From positions 1 to 6,190 of the forward strand of contig JAESSV010000242.1 in the NCBI GenBank assembly GCA_016763895.1: a stretch of 6,190 nucleotides of DNA. Direction: 5' to 3'. Below, one piece after another: positions 1 through 5,849 of the stretch (its first letter is position 1; every line of letters begins with the position of its first letter). This stretch comes from Magnetovibrio sp. (GTDB taxonomy: Bacteria; Pseudomonadota; Alphaproteobacteria; Rhodospirillales; Magnetovibrionaceae). Made by a program: the position numbers and the translations under genes. The notes below the pieces were generated by a model. It searched no databases. It was not told the DNA's origin and saw only the letters and a program-made list of their open reading frames with translations.

Positions 1-852
1 ATTTTCGAAGAAATGTTTGGCGGCGGTGGCGGTTCCCCCGGTGGTCATGAACACCAAGGCCGAGGTTCGGATCTGCGCTTTAATATGGACGTCACGTTGG
101 AAGAAGCCTTCCACGGAAGATCCACAGAAATTCGCGTGCCAACGTCGGTCAGCTGTGAAGAATGTCATGGTAGCGGCGCCAAAAAAGGCACGAAACCCGT
201 GGGTTGTGCGACGTGCAGCGGCATCGGTCGGGTGCGATCACAACAAGGATTTTTCACCGTTGAACGGACGTGCCCGTCTTGCCAAGGCCAAGGCAGCGTG
301 ATCAAAGATCCGTGTCGGAAATGTTCCGGCACCGGGCGCATGCAAAAAGAAAAAACCCTCAGCGTAAACATTCCCGCCGGTGTTGAAACCGGAACCCGCA
401 TTCGCTTGTCGGGCGAAGGTGAAGCCGGGCTTAGGGGGGCTCCGGGTGGCGATCTGTATATTTTCTTGAACGTCACCAGCCATAAAATCTTCCAACGCGA
501 AGGCGCCAACATTCATGTGCGTGTCCCGGTCCCCATGACCACCGCGATTTTGGGCGGCTCGGTCGAAGTGCCCACGGTTGATGGCAATCGTGCGCGCATT
601 AACATCCCCGCCGGCACCCAATCGGGCCAACAATTCCGTCTGCGCGCCAAAGGTATGAGCATGTTGCGGACCACGTCACGGGGGGACATGTTTGTCGAGC
701 TCAGCGTGGAAACGCCCGTGAACCTGACCCAAAAACAAAAAGACATTTTGCATGAATTTAGGGAACTTGGCAGTGATGAAAACACCCATAGCCCCGAATC
801 CGGCGGGTTCTTTTCCAAAGTCAAAGATTTGTGGTCAGACTTGAAAGATTAA
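1..852 (+). CDS. dnaJ: Chaperone protein DnaJ (Hsp40), 3' part; N-terminus lies outside the window
   Basis: Co-chaperone that delivers unfolded clients to DnaK and stimulates its ATPase in the cytoplasm. The frame is open from base 1 (Ile-Phe-Glu-Glu before the first Met), so this is a truncated gene and not one starting at 13. About 283 residues are visible against roughly 375-380 for the family, so the missing part is about 90-100 residues, which is the J domain with its HPD motif. Visible in order are the end of the Gly/Phe-rich linker, then the cysteine-rich zinc domain with four CxxCxGxG repeats ([32 protein letters not shown], starting at base 154). The C-terminal substrate-binding domains follow, with the conserved [20 protein letters not shown] stretch and ALGG-like/VPTVDG segments. 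The tail [14 protein letters not shown] is the usual alphaproteobacterial ending. The stop is TAA at 850-852. No intrinsic terminator with a U-tract follows. dnaK would be expected just upstream. Confidence 0.98.
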   Translation: MFEEMFGGGGGSPGGHEHQGRGSDLRFNMDVTLEEAFHGRSTEIRVPTSVSCEECHGSGAKKGTKPVGCATCSGIGRVRSQQGFFTVERTCPSCQGQGSVIKDPCRKCSGTGRMQKEKTLSVNIPAGVETGTRIRLSGEGEAGLRGAPGGDLYIFLNVTSHKIFQREGANIHVRVPVPMTTAILGGSVEVPTVDGNRARINIPAGTQSGQQFRLRAKGMSMLRTTSRGDMFVELSVETPVNLTQKQKDILHEFRELGSDENTHSPESGGFFSKVKDLWSDLKD

Positions 853-856
853 ATAT

Positions 857-886
857 TTTACGCGCATAAGGTTTAGCTGTTAAAAT
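857..886 (+). promoter_or_regulatory. Possible sigma70-type promoter for the DUF6765 gene
   Basis: TTTACG (857-862) and TAAAAT (881-886) are separated by 18 bp and resemble -35 and -10 elements (4/6 and 5/6 matches). This would start transcription near the left arm of the palindrome at 890-922. This is an inference from consensus only, and in AT-rich gaps such matches are common. Confidence 0.25.
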
Positions 887-889
887 CCC

Positions 890-922
890 ATTACGTGTGT
901 TAGGTTCGATAACACGCGTAAT
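890..922. promoter_or_regulatory. Imperfect palindrome / hairpin between dnaJ and the DUF6765 gene
   Basis: ATTACGTGTGTTA (890-902) and TAACACGCGTAAT (910-922) form a 13-bp inverted repeat around a 7-nt centre (GGTTCGA). Only one position breaks the DNA symmetry, and in RNA it can pair as G-U. The right arm ends 4 nt before the ribosome binding site at 927. No U-tract follows, so it does not look like a dnaJ terminator. It could be an operator for a dimeric regulator, or a 5'-UTR hairpin that affects translation or protects the mRNA. Confidence 0.6.
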
Positions 923-926
923 AATT

Positions 927-932
927 AAGGGG
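927..932 (+). promoter_or_regulatory. Ribosome binding site deciding the DUF6765 start
   Basis: AAGGGG lies 6 nt before the ATG at 939. It is one of the clearest Shine-Dalgarno sequences in the window, and it supports 939 over the upstream GTG at 897. Confidence 0.75.
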
Positions 933-938
933 ATTTTG

Positions 939-2039
939 ATGAAAATTGATATGCATTATTATGGCACCTACGCCTTGGCTCGGGCGGCAGGGCTGACCAT
1001 CGAGGCTGCTGAAACCATCGCCTATTCATCTGAATTTGTTGATGAATCTTCAAGTGGTGATCATGATGTCATCAAGGATGGTGCTCATATCGTTAGCGAA
1101 ACGACAGCCCATCATAGTTCTCAGGCGGTCTTTAATTTCTTTAAGCAAAAGCTTGACCACACCAATGAAGAACAGCGAAGAATTTGGGTCCCCTTTCATT
1201 TTTTACCGGCGGGTCAAGGTGACAGCTTTACGGAAAAATTGATTTGTCAGCCCAACAGCGCGATCGCGCAAAAAATGTTTTCCAGCCATTTGACGAAGGC
1301 CAAAGAAGATTACGCCCTTGAATTAATTGGAATAGCCGCTCACGTTTTTGCGGATACATTTGCCCATTATGATTTCAGTGGTGTGAGTTCACGGTGGAAT
1401 GAGATTGATGGAGAGAGCTTTAATCTTTATGGATCAGATGATCCCATTCAAGAAGAAACGAAAAGCAAAGTTTTTGGAAAATTCCTTAAAATAAAAAACA
1501 TCCGCGCTGGAATTAATGAGTTAGCAGAAGATTCCGTCGGGGCATTAGGCCATGCGGGGGCTTTCAATTACCCAGACATTCCTTACTTACATTGGAGCTG
1601 TAGGCGTGAACGTGACGACAAGGTTCTAGACCATAATAATCCACAGACATTTTTACAGGCCTGCCGTGAACTCCATGGTCGATTTTTGTCTTTCGCGGCG
1701 AGCTGCTCAGAAGATTACCGTGACCTGACAACGCGGCGTAACTTTGATGATATTGAAGCAAAAATAGAGGAAATTTTAAGCTTTAAAGCCGACACCAAGG
1801 GCCGTTCTGACCGTTGGAAACAAGCGGTCAAAGACGATGAATTATTTGTCGGGACCGAACCAACGATCAAGGCCTTTGATCCCCTAGATTGGGTCGACCA
1901 GCTGAAAGATTTGTTGGCCTTGGACACGAGCGAAACCGTACCCCAAAGCAACGTTTACCGGTTTTATCAAGCGGCCCGTCAACACCGCACCTTGGTCCTG
2001 AGAGATTTATTGCCAGCCCAATCCATTGTTGTCATTTAA
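939..2039 (+). CDS. DUF6765 family protein, putative metal-dependent phospholipase C-like helical protein
   Basis: I assign this to DUF6765 from the N-terminal signature MKIDMHYYGTYALARAAGL; no function is established for the family. I chose the ATG at 939 because AAGGGG (927-932) lies 6 nt upstream. An in-frame GTG at 897 lies inside the palindrome and has no such site. The 366-residue product has no signal peptide or membrane segment, so it is probably cytoplasmic. Metal-type residues are spread through it: D4/H6, D35, H58/H59, H87 (PFHFLP), the HxxxDxxxH motif H135-D139-H143 (HVFADTFAH), H205 and D213/H218 (YPDIPYLHW). The HxxxD(x3-5)H spacing recalls zinc-dependent phospholipase C and S1/P1 nuclease; this link is inference. 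The C-terminal third is charged and helical. The gene has about 46% GC (hand count over 961-2040), below dnaJ and dapB, which suggests later acquisition. Confidence 0.75.
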   Translation: MKIDMHYYGTYALARAAGLTIEAAETIAYSSEFVDESSSGDHDVIKDGAHIVSETTAHHSSQAVFNFFKQKLDHTNEEQRRIWVPFHFLPAGQGDSFTEKLICQPNSAIAQKMFSSHLTKAKEDYALELIGIAAHVFADTFAHYDFSGVSSRWNEIDGESFNLYGSDDPIQEETKSKVFGKFLKIKNIRAGINELAEDSVGALGHAGAFNYPDIPYLHWSCRRERDDKVLDHNNPQTFLQACRELHGRFLSFAASCSEDYRDLTTRRNFDDIEAKIEEILSFKADTKGRSDRWKQAVKDDELFVGTEPTIKAFDPLDWVDQLKDLLALDTSETVPQSNVYRFYQAARQHRTLVLRDLLPAQSIVVI

Positions 2040-2143
2040 AGACCCAACCTTTAACAGCCGTGCATGCTGAGTATGGTATTTATGAGCCGTTAATGTTAAT
2101 CATCATGTAGAATGTCGATTATCGTTAAAACGGATTAAATACC
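2040..2143 (+). promoter_or_regulatory. Intergenic region carrying the presumed dapB promoter
   Basis: This is a 104-bp AT-rich gap between the DUF6765 gene and dapB. Candidate elements are TTAACA (2051-2056, 5/6 to a -35 box) and TAGAAT (2108-2113, 5/6 to a -10 box). They are too far apart to be partners, so neither pair is complete. No hairpin with a U-tract is seen, and the gap is too short for a lysine riboswitch. A dapB promoter here is plausible because of the gap length, but its position is not resolved. Confidence 0.35.
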
Positions 2144-2941
2144 ATGAAAATTGGAGTTGTAGGTGCTGCTGGACGCATGGGACGTATGTTGCTGGCGGCT
2201 GTTGATGCAGCAGACGGGGTAGAAATCGCGGGCGGCGTCGAAGCCTCGGGCCACCCGGATCTGGGTAAAGATTTAGGTGAACTGGCCGAGCTGGGCACGA
2301 TGGGCATCGCTTTGACATCCGATGCCGGTGCTATGTTTGAGGACGTAGACGCGGTGATCGATTTTACGGTGCCGGTTGTGACCGAAGCCAATGCCAAATT
2401 GGCGGCCAACAGTGGCACCGTATTGGTGATTGGCACCACGGGCATGACCGAAGATCAGCAACATAATGTGGATCAAGCCGCGTCTCGTACGGCTATTGTT
2501 CAGGCCGCAAATTATTCCGTGGGCGTGAATATGTTGTTGGGACTGGTTGAACAGGCCGCCCGGATTTTGCCCGAAATATACGACATTGAAATCTTGGATA
2601 TGCACCATCACCACAAAATTGATGCCCCCTCGGGCACGGCATTGGCGTTGGGTCATGCGGCGGCAAAAGGCCGTAATGTAAACTTAGAGGACGTCGCCGA
2701 CAAAGTCCGCGATGGCATCATTGGTCCCCGAAAACAAGGCGATATTGGTTTTGCCACATTGCGGGGTGGCGATGTCGCTGGCGAACACACCGTCATGTAC
2801 GCCGGGCCGGGCGAACGCATTGAAATTACCCATAAAGCATCGTCGCGCGAAGTCTTTGCCATTGGCGCTGTGCGCGCGGCCCTTTGGGCAACCGGGCAAA
2901 AGCCGGGTCTTTATTCCATGAAAGACGTTTTGGGTCTTTGA
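2144..2941 (+). CDS. dapB: 4-hydroxy-tetrahydrodipicolinate reductase DapB
   Basis: Reduces 4-hydroxy-tetrahydrodipicolinate to tetrahydrodipicolinate with NAD(P)H in the diaminopimelate/lysine pathway, in the cytoplasm. At 265 residues it is full length. The N-terminal Rossmann motif is GAAGRMG (residues 7-13), followed by DFT (73-75) and GTTG (97-100). The catalytic segment HHHHKIDAPSGTA spans 154-166, where H154 and K158 correspond to E. coli H159 and K163. The typical C-terminus GLYSMKDVLGL ends the protein. At the cofactor-selecting position the sequence is V-E34-A35-S, with Ala where E. coli has Arg39. This may weaken the preference for NADPH (inference). No good Shine-Dalgarno precedes the ATG at 2144, but the MKIGVVGAAGRMG start fits the family exactly. 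It converges on the DUF2244 gene with 6 bp between the stop codons. Confidence 0.97.
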   Translation: MKIGVVGAAGRMGRMLLAAVDAADGVEIAGGVEASGHPDLGKDLGELAELGTMGIALTSDAGAMFEDVDAVIDFTVPVVTEANAKLAANSGTVLVIGTTGMTEDQQHNVDQAASRTAIVQAANYSVGVNMLLGLVEQAARILPEIYDIEILDMHHHHKIDAPSGTALALGHAAAKGRNVNLEDVADKVRDGIIGPRKQGDIGFATLRGGDVAGEHTVMYAGPGERIEITHKASSREVFAIGAVRAALWATGQKPGLYSMKDVLGL

Positions 2942-2947
2942 CCGATT

Positions 2948-3463
2948 TTAAAGAAGTTTGCGTGTGGGTGGGTGTTGGTTATCGGAAAAATTGTCGCGAA
3001 ATGTACGCAGAGCCGTGCTGAGCTTCGCGGCCGTGAAATTTTTGTCATTGGGGGTCAAGAAAGATCCAATTTCGACACCTTCGCCGTGGCTGCGAATTTC
3101 CAAAACCTTGTCACAATGCACGCGCGCCCAATAGGCCGGTAATGTTATGTGCTGTTCGACGCCCATTTCTTTGTGGGTAATGGTGACATCGCGGGGGGTA
3201 ATGCGGACCGTTTCCAAAATTTCTATTTTGCGTAAAAACATGTTTAGCATGGCGGCGATGACCACAAATTCGGCGCCAAAAAAACCAACCACGGGCCATC
3301 CCCCTATATAAGCGATAAAGGCTCCGGCACAAAACCAGATTATGCCCAAGATTGCCGCCAAACCATAGGCCACGCGGGGGTCAGCACTTCGCCTTGGGCG
3401 CAAGGTTAAAATGAAAGCTTGCATGCCTCTTTCGTCTTGTTCTGTGATATCAATCGTGCGCAT
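2948..3463 (-). CDS. DUF2244 family two-helix membrane protein
   Basis: Small inner-membrane protein of unknown function. The 171 residues match the DUF2244 pattern. An N-terminal strand segment (FILTLRPRRSADPR, about 17-30) precedes two membrane helices at about 33-54 and 57-77, with the short GGWPVVGFF turn between them. A cytoplasmic beta-rich C-terminal domain follows, with RKIEILETVRITPRDVTIT and the conserved LEIRSHGEGVEIGSFL stretch (121-136). The ATG at 3463 gives a 16-residue lead before the conserved region. An internal Met at residue 14 (codon 3422-3424) is an alternative start, but the AGAGG before it is only 1 nt away. The gene is divergent from nth across 63 bp and converges on dapB. 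From memory, DUF2244 genes beside nth are common in alphaproteobacteria, but this does not explain the function. Confidence 0.88.
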   Translation of the reverse strand: MRTIDITEQDERGMQAFILTLRPRRSADPRVAYGLAAILGIIWFCAGAFIAYIGGWPVVGFFGAEFVVIAAMLNMFLRKIEILETVRITPRDVTITHKEMGVEQHITLPAYWARVHCDKVLEIRSHGEGVEIGSFLTPNDKNFTAAKLSTALRTFRDNFSDNQHPPTRKLL

Positions 3464-3526
3464 AACTTAACAATGGTTATAACAATTCTAAATTACCAAT
3501 AAATTTTAATAAAAGCGTGTTTTGAA
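3464..3526. promoter_or_regulatory. Divergent promoter region between the DUF2244 gene and nth
   Basis: This 63-bp AT-rich gap must hold the start signals for both divergent genes. On the + strand TTTAAT (3505-3510) is a 5/6 match to a -10 box and would start transcription roughly 10 nt before the nth ATG, leaving almost no leader. This agrees with the lack of a Shine-Dalgarno before nth. On the - strand TATAAC (complement of 3476-3481) is a 5/6 match for the DUF2244 gene. Neither has a convincing -35 box. Confidence 0.4.
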
Positions 3527-4159
3527 ATGAAAAAAAGTGATGTTGCGTTATTTTTCTCGCGTCTTCGGGATGTAAACCCCGAACCCAAGTCTGAATTGGT
3601 GTGGACCAATGCTTATACCTTGGTGGTGGCTGTGGCTTTATCGGCCCAGGCTACGGATGTGGGCGTCAACAAAGCCACAAAGGGATTGTTTGCGGTGGCG
3701 GACAGCCCGCAGAAAATGATCGATTTGGGGATCGAGAACCTCAGGGCGCACATCAAGACCATCGGGCTATACAACACCAAGGCCAAAAACGTTATGGCCA
3801 TGAGCCATTTGTTGATGGATGAATTTGGCGGCGAGGTGCCCAAGGATCGTGCAAGCCTTGAACGTTTGCCGGGGGTTGGACGCAAAACGGCCAACGTTGT
3901 GCTGAATGTATGTTGGGGGGAACCCACCATGGCGGTGGATACGCATATCTTTAGGGTTTCAAATCGCACCGGTTTGGCCCCGGGAAAAACACCTTTGGCG
4001 GTCGAGAAGAAATTGCTGAAAGCCGTTCCGTCTGAATTTATGGTGTATGCCCATCATTGGCTGATTTTACACGGGCGGTACGTGTGCAAGGCCCGAAAGC
4101 CTGATTGTGCGGCGTGTAAGGTCGCCGATTTGTGCAATTTTAAAGATAAGACAGTATAA
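3527..4159 (+). CDS. nth: Endonuclease III, DNA glycosylase/AP lyase
   Basis: Base-excision repair enzyme that removes oxidised pyrimidines and cuts the abasic site by beta-elimination. At 210 residues it is the normal length. The helix-hairpin-helix LPGVGRKTANVV (114-125) carries the catalytic Lys120, and the nearby Asp138 (AVDTH) is the general acid/base. The iron-sulfur loop has Cys187, Cys194, Cys197 and Cys203 with C-x6-C-x2-C-x5-C spacing. All six residues fall at the same numbers as in the E. coli enzyme. LSAQATD (38-44) is the conserved DNA-contact segment. The ATG at 3527 has no clear Shine-Dalgarno, but it places all motifs at canonical numbers. The gene is followed 26 bp later by the convergent lipoprotein gene. 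Confidence 0.98.
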   Translation: MKKSDVALFFSRLRDVNPEPKSELVWTNAYTLVVAVALSAQATDVGVNKATKGLFAVADSPQKMIDLGIENLRAHIKTIGLYNTKAKNVMAMSHLLMDEFGGEVPKDRASLERLPGVGRKTANVVLNVCWGEPTMAVDTHIFRVSNRTGLAPGKTPLAVEKKLLKAVPSEFMVYAHHWLILHGRYVCKARKPDCAACKVADLCNFKDKTV

Positions 4160-4185
4160 TATAGAATTAAAAATAAATTCTTAAC

Positions 4186-4587
4186 TTAATATGTGGCCAG
4201 GCATACGTTGCGATCCATATTGTCGCCGGATCTGTTTCGGGCATCAAAATGCAAAACCGAAAGCTCTGCTTCGTGGCTTGATTTCGTATATAAAAACAAG
4301 CTCAAAATACACTTCTTATTTTTATACATCCAGATATGGGCATCAAGTTCGGCGCGTTCAAAACTTGGTGTGCCCAAATTGGCACGCACCCAATCCGAAT
4401 TTTTGCCCAGCACATCCCGCACCTTAAGCTTTGGTTTTATGGGCGAAATACGGGCTAAGACTGATTTAACGGTTGAGAAAACCGTGACCTTAGGTGGGAC
4501 CTTAGGCGGGACCTTTATGGTGTTGGGTTGCTGTGTCGCACAGGCCCCAAGGGCAAGCGTGGCGAGAACGATGAAGGCCTTTTGCAT
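4186..4587 (-). CDS. Small putative lipoprotein, BamE/SmpA-like region
   Basis: Predicted 133-residue lipoprotein of unknown function. The N-terminus has a short hydrophobic segment ending in the lipobox L13-G14-A15-C16, so lipidation at Cys16 is expected. The next residues are A-T-Q-Q, with no Asp at +2, so delivery to the outer membrane is likely. A Pro/Lys linker with the repeat KVPPKVPPKV (25-34) leads to a small domain (about 57-117) with VLGKNSDWVRANLGTPSFER, HIWMYKNKKCILSLFLY and LHFDAR. This layout resembles small lipoproteins from related alphaproteobacteria and, more loosely, the BamE/OmlA fold; both comparisons are from memory. Cys93 and Cys129 could form a disulfide. The ATG lies 3 nt after the stop of the EI24-like gene, so the two are probably cotranscribed. 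Confidence 0.8.
   Translation of the reverse strand: MQKAFIVLATLALGACATQQPNTIKVPPKVPPKVTVFSTVKSVLARISPIKPKLKVRDVLGKNSDWVRANLGTPSFERAELDAHIWMYKNKKCILSLFLYTKSSHEAELSVLHFDARNRSGDNMDRNVCLATY
4487..4510. repeat. 12-bp tandem repeat inside the lipoprotein linker
   Basis: Two adjacent copies, ACCTTAGGTGGG (4487-4498) and ACCTTAGGCGGG (4499-4510), differ at one base and are followed by a partial third copy (ACCTT at 4511-4515). On the coding strand they give the repeated Pro-Pro-Lys-Val units of the linker. The 12-bp unit keeps the frame, so copy-number change would alter linker length only. Confidence 0.85.
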
Positions 4588-4590
4588 GAT

Positions 4591-5412
4591 TTATTTATCC
4601 GGTCCCGACAAAGAGATGACATCATCTTCCCCATCAAGGGTCCCATTATTAGCGTCTTTTTTGGGGCTTGAATTAAGGTCATCCCCATGTGTCTTTTTAG
4701 AATTTGCGTGAACGGTAGCTTTTCCAGCGATCCCATCCTTTTTTCGCCATGTCTCAAACATATGCACCATAGTTGCCGTCGCGATCACCGGAGCAATTAA
4801 ATTCAAAAGCGGAACCGTTAACATGAAAGCAAAGCCGATGCCGGCCAAGAAAAGCGGTGTTTTCCACCGGGCGTGCATGGCCCTTGCGTCCTCAGAGGTT
4901 AGCCGTCTGTGGGCAACAAGTTCAAAATATTCACGGCTCAACAGGTAACCATTTAAGCATAAATAAATAATCGGAATTAAAGGCCAAAGAGGAGGCACAA
5001 CAAAAAGAGGCAATATCAGAAGGTTATAGCCTATCGTTGTGCCCAGAAACTTTATAGCAGGCATCAAACTTTGATTAAACTTTTGACTTTGTGCGATTTC
5101 ATGGTCTGGGTAGTGGCGCGCCTCAACGGCTTTCACGACATGTTCCAAAAGCAACGACCCCACCGCTGTGACGACCGCCGGGAACAAAAACCACGTTAAA
5201 GCCATAACACCAAACTGGGCGATGGTATCAAAAACGAATTCCAGCCAGCCAATGGCGACAAAAGCCGTGGCTTTTAAAATAAAATGTAAAAAGAAGTACA
5301 AACAAATGAAAACAAATACAGATCCGCCAATGGATTTCATAATAACGGAACGTGTTTTGGGATCGGACAATTGTCCAAAGCCCTTAAAATATGCGGAAAT
5401 AATATTTCCCAT
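4591..5412 (-). CDS. EI24/CysZ-like multi-pass inner-membrane protein
   Basis: Integral membrane protein of 273 residues assigned to the EI24 domain family, which includes the sulfate permease CysZ; transport of sulfate here is not shown. Hydrophobic segments lie at about 25-48, 66-91, 120-156 (a long Pro-rich hairpin) and 186-216. Family signatures are NGYLLSREYFELVAHRR (154-170) just after the central hairpin and PLLNLIAPVIATATMVHMFE (201-220) at the last helix. After the membrane domain comes a hydrophilic tail (about 222-273) with Lys/Asp/Ser runs and no recognisable domain. The start at 5412 has AAGG 9 nt upstream, a loose Shine-Dalgarno. The following lipoprotein gene starts 3 nt after its stop, indicating one operon. 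Confidence 0.85.
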   Translation of the reverse strand: MGNIISAYFKGFGQLSDPKTRSVIMKSIGGSVFVFICLYFFLHFILKATAFVAIGWLEFVFDTIAQFGVMALTWFLFPAVVTAVGSLLLEHVVKAVEARHYPDHEIAQSQKFNQSLMPAIKFLGTTIGYNLLILPLFVVPPLWPLIPIIYLCLNGYLLSREYFELVAHRRLTSEDARAMHARWKTPLFLAGIGFAFMLTVPLLNLIAPVIATATMVHMFETWRKKDGIAGKATVHANSKKTHGDDLNSSPKKDANNGTLDGEDDVISLSGPDK

Positions 5413-5450
5413 TCCGTGCTGCCTTTATCTGAAGAAACGGTGATCTGTCT

Positions 5451-5480
5451 ATACTAAGAGATAGCCTTGAACCTGAACAA
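5451..5480 (-). promoter_or_regulatory. Possible promoter of the EI24-lipoprotein operon
   Basis: On the - strand TTGTTC (complement of 5475-5480) and TAGTAT (complement of 5451-5456) are 18 bp apart, with the -10-like box about 40 nt before the ATG at 5412. The -35 match is weak. A promoter is expected here because the upstream gene on this strand ends in a terminator at 5502-5533. Confidence 0.35.
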
Positions 5481-5501
5481 TCGCAAGGGGATGGTGTGAC
5501 A

Positions 5502-5533
5502 AAAAAGGCGACCCCAAATGAGGCCGCCTTTTT
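5502..5533 (-). terminator. Intrinsic terminator of the DUF2892 gene
   Basis: Arms AAAAAGGCG (5502-5510) and CGCCTTTTT (5525-5533) pair perfectly. Two further C-G pairs (5512/5523 and 5513/5522) extend the stem past one mismatch, closing an 8-nt loop. Read on the - strand it lies 22 nt after the DUF2892 stop and ends in CGCC followed by six T. It also has a U-tract on the + strand, although no + strand gene precedes it. It separates the Crp/Fnr-DUF2892 unit from the EI24 operon. Confidence 0.85.
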
Positions 5534-5555
5534 AAATATATGTGAAGCGCGTGAC

Positions 5556-5780
5556 TTATGCTTCTGGTGTCGCGTCTTTATCCGCACAGCTGCTACAGGT
5601 TTTGAGTCCAAAAATGGCATAAATGGGACACATACCAAACAGCGCGGTCCCCAGGGGGATAACGCCGACCCAACTGTATACGTTATAGCCTGTGTCCGGC
5701 ATCAAGGTAGCGTAATAGATCAAGACCAAGCCTAAGACGATGCGCAGAACTCTATCGATGGTACCGAGATTCGTTTGCAT
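5556..5780 (-). CDS. DUF2892 (YgaP-like transmembrane domain) protein
   Basis: Small inner-membrane protein of 74 residues matching DUF2892, the membrane part found at the C-terminus of the E. coli rhodanese YgaP; here it stands alone, with no rhodanese domain. The conserved start is NLGTIDRVLRIVLG, followed by two membrane helices at about 11-27 and 36-57 joined by a short loop. The ending FGMCPIYAIFGLKTC is typical. Cys51 and Cys62 are the common cysteines. A third, Cys65, makes a CSSC motif (62-65) just outside the membrane, which could serve redox, persulfide or metal chemistry (inference). The ATG at 5780 has the strong site AAGGA 6 nt upstream. The gene lies 75 bp after the Crp/Fnr regulator gene, on the same strand, and is followed by an intrinsic terminator. 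Confidence 0.92.
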   Translation of the reverse strand: MQTNLGTIDRVLRIVLGLVLIYYATLMPDTGYNVYSWVGVIPLGTALFGMCPIYAIFGLKTCSSCADKDATPEA

Positions 5781-5786
5781 GAGATT

Positions 5787-5791
5787 TCCTT
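5787..5791 (-). promoter_or_regulatory. Ribosome binding site of the DUF2892 gene
   Basis: AAGGA on the - strand, 6 nt before the ATG at 5780. This is good spacing and fixes the start. Confidence 0.75.
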
Positions 5792-5821
5792 ATGTTGTGG
5801 GGTTAATTGTTAAGATAAGAA

Positions 5822-5838
5822 AATTCTACATTAGAATT
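5822..5838. promoter_or_regulatory. Perfect 7-bp inverted repeat, candidate operator upstream of DUF2892
   Basis: AATTCTA (5822-5828) and TAGAATT (5832-5838) are exact inverted copies with a 3-bp centre. On the - strand the arm TAGAAT (complement of 5823-5828) is also a 5/6 match to a -10 box, about 42 nt before the DUF2892 ATG. A protein bound here would therefore sit on the promoter, as a repressor does. The half-sites ATTC...GAAT are 7 nt apart. Confidence 0.5.
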
Positions 5839-5849
5839 CACTTGAGGTC

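Noticed and set aside
897..938. Upstream GTG start for the DUF6765 gene
   Set aside because: It lies inside the palindrome and has no Shine-Dalgarno. The family's conserved start MKIDMHYY begins at the ATG at 939, which has a strong site.
2040..2143. Lysine riboswitch before dapB
   Set aside because: The gap is only 104 bp, well short of a lysine riboswitch, and lacks the needed multi-helix structure.
2273..2656. 127-codon open frame on the - strand inside dapB
   Set aside because: It is antisense to a well-conserved enzyme gene, and the translation shows no domain and a composition typical of a shadow frame.
4163..4181. AGAATT/AATTCT dyad as a terminator between nth and the lipoprotein gene
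   Set aside because: Six nearly all A-T pairs with a 7-nt loop and no clean U-tract on either strand; expected by chance in such AT-rich DNA.
4193..4711. 172-codon open frame on the + strand
   Set aside because: It lies opposite the lipoprotein gene and the end of the EI24-like gene, both of which have clear family features. It has no ribosome binding site or recognisable domain.
5384..5638. 84-codon open frame on the - strand
   Set aside because: It overlaps the DUF2892 gene and the start of the EI24-like gene in another frame and runs through the terminator hairpin.
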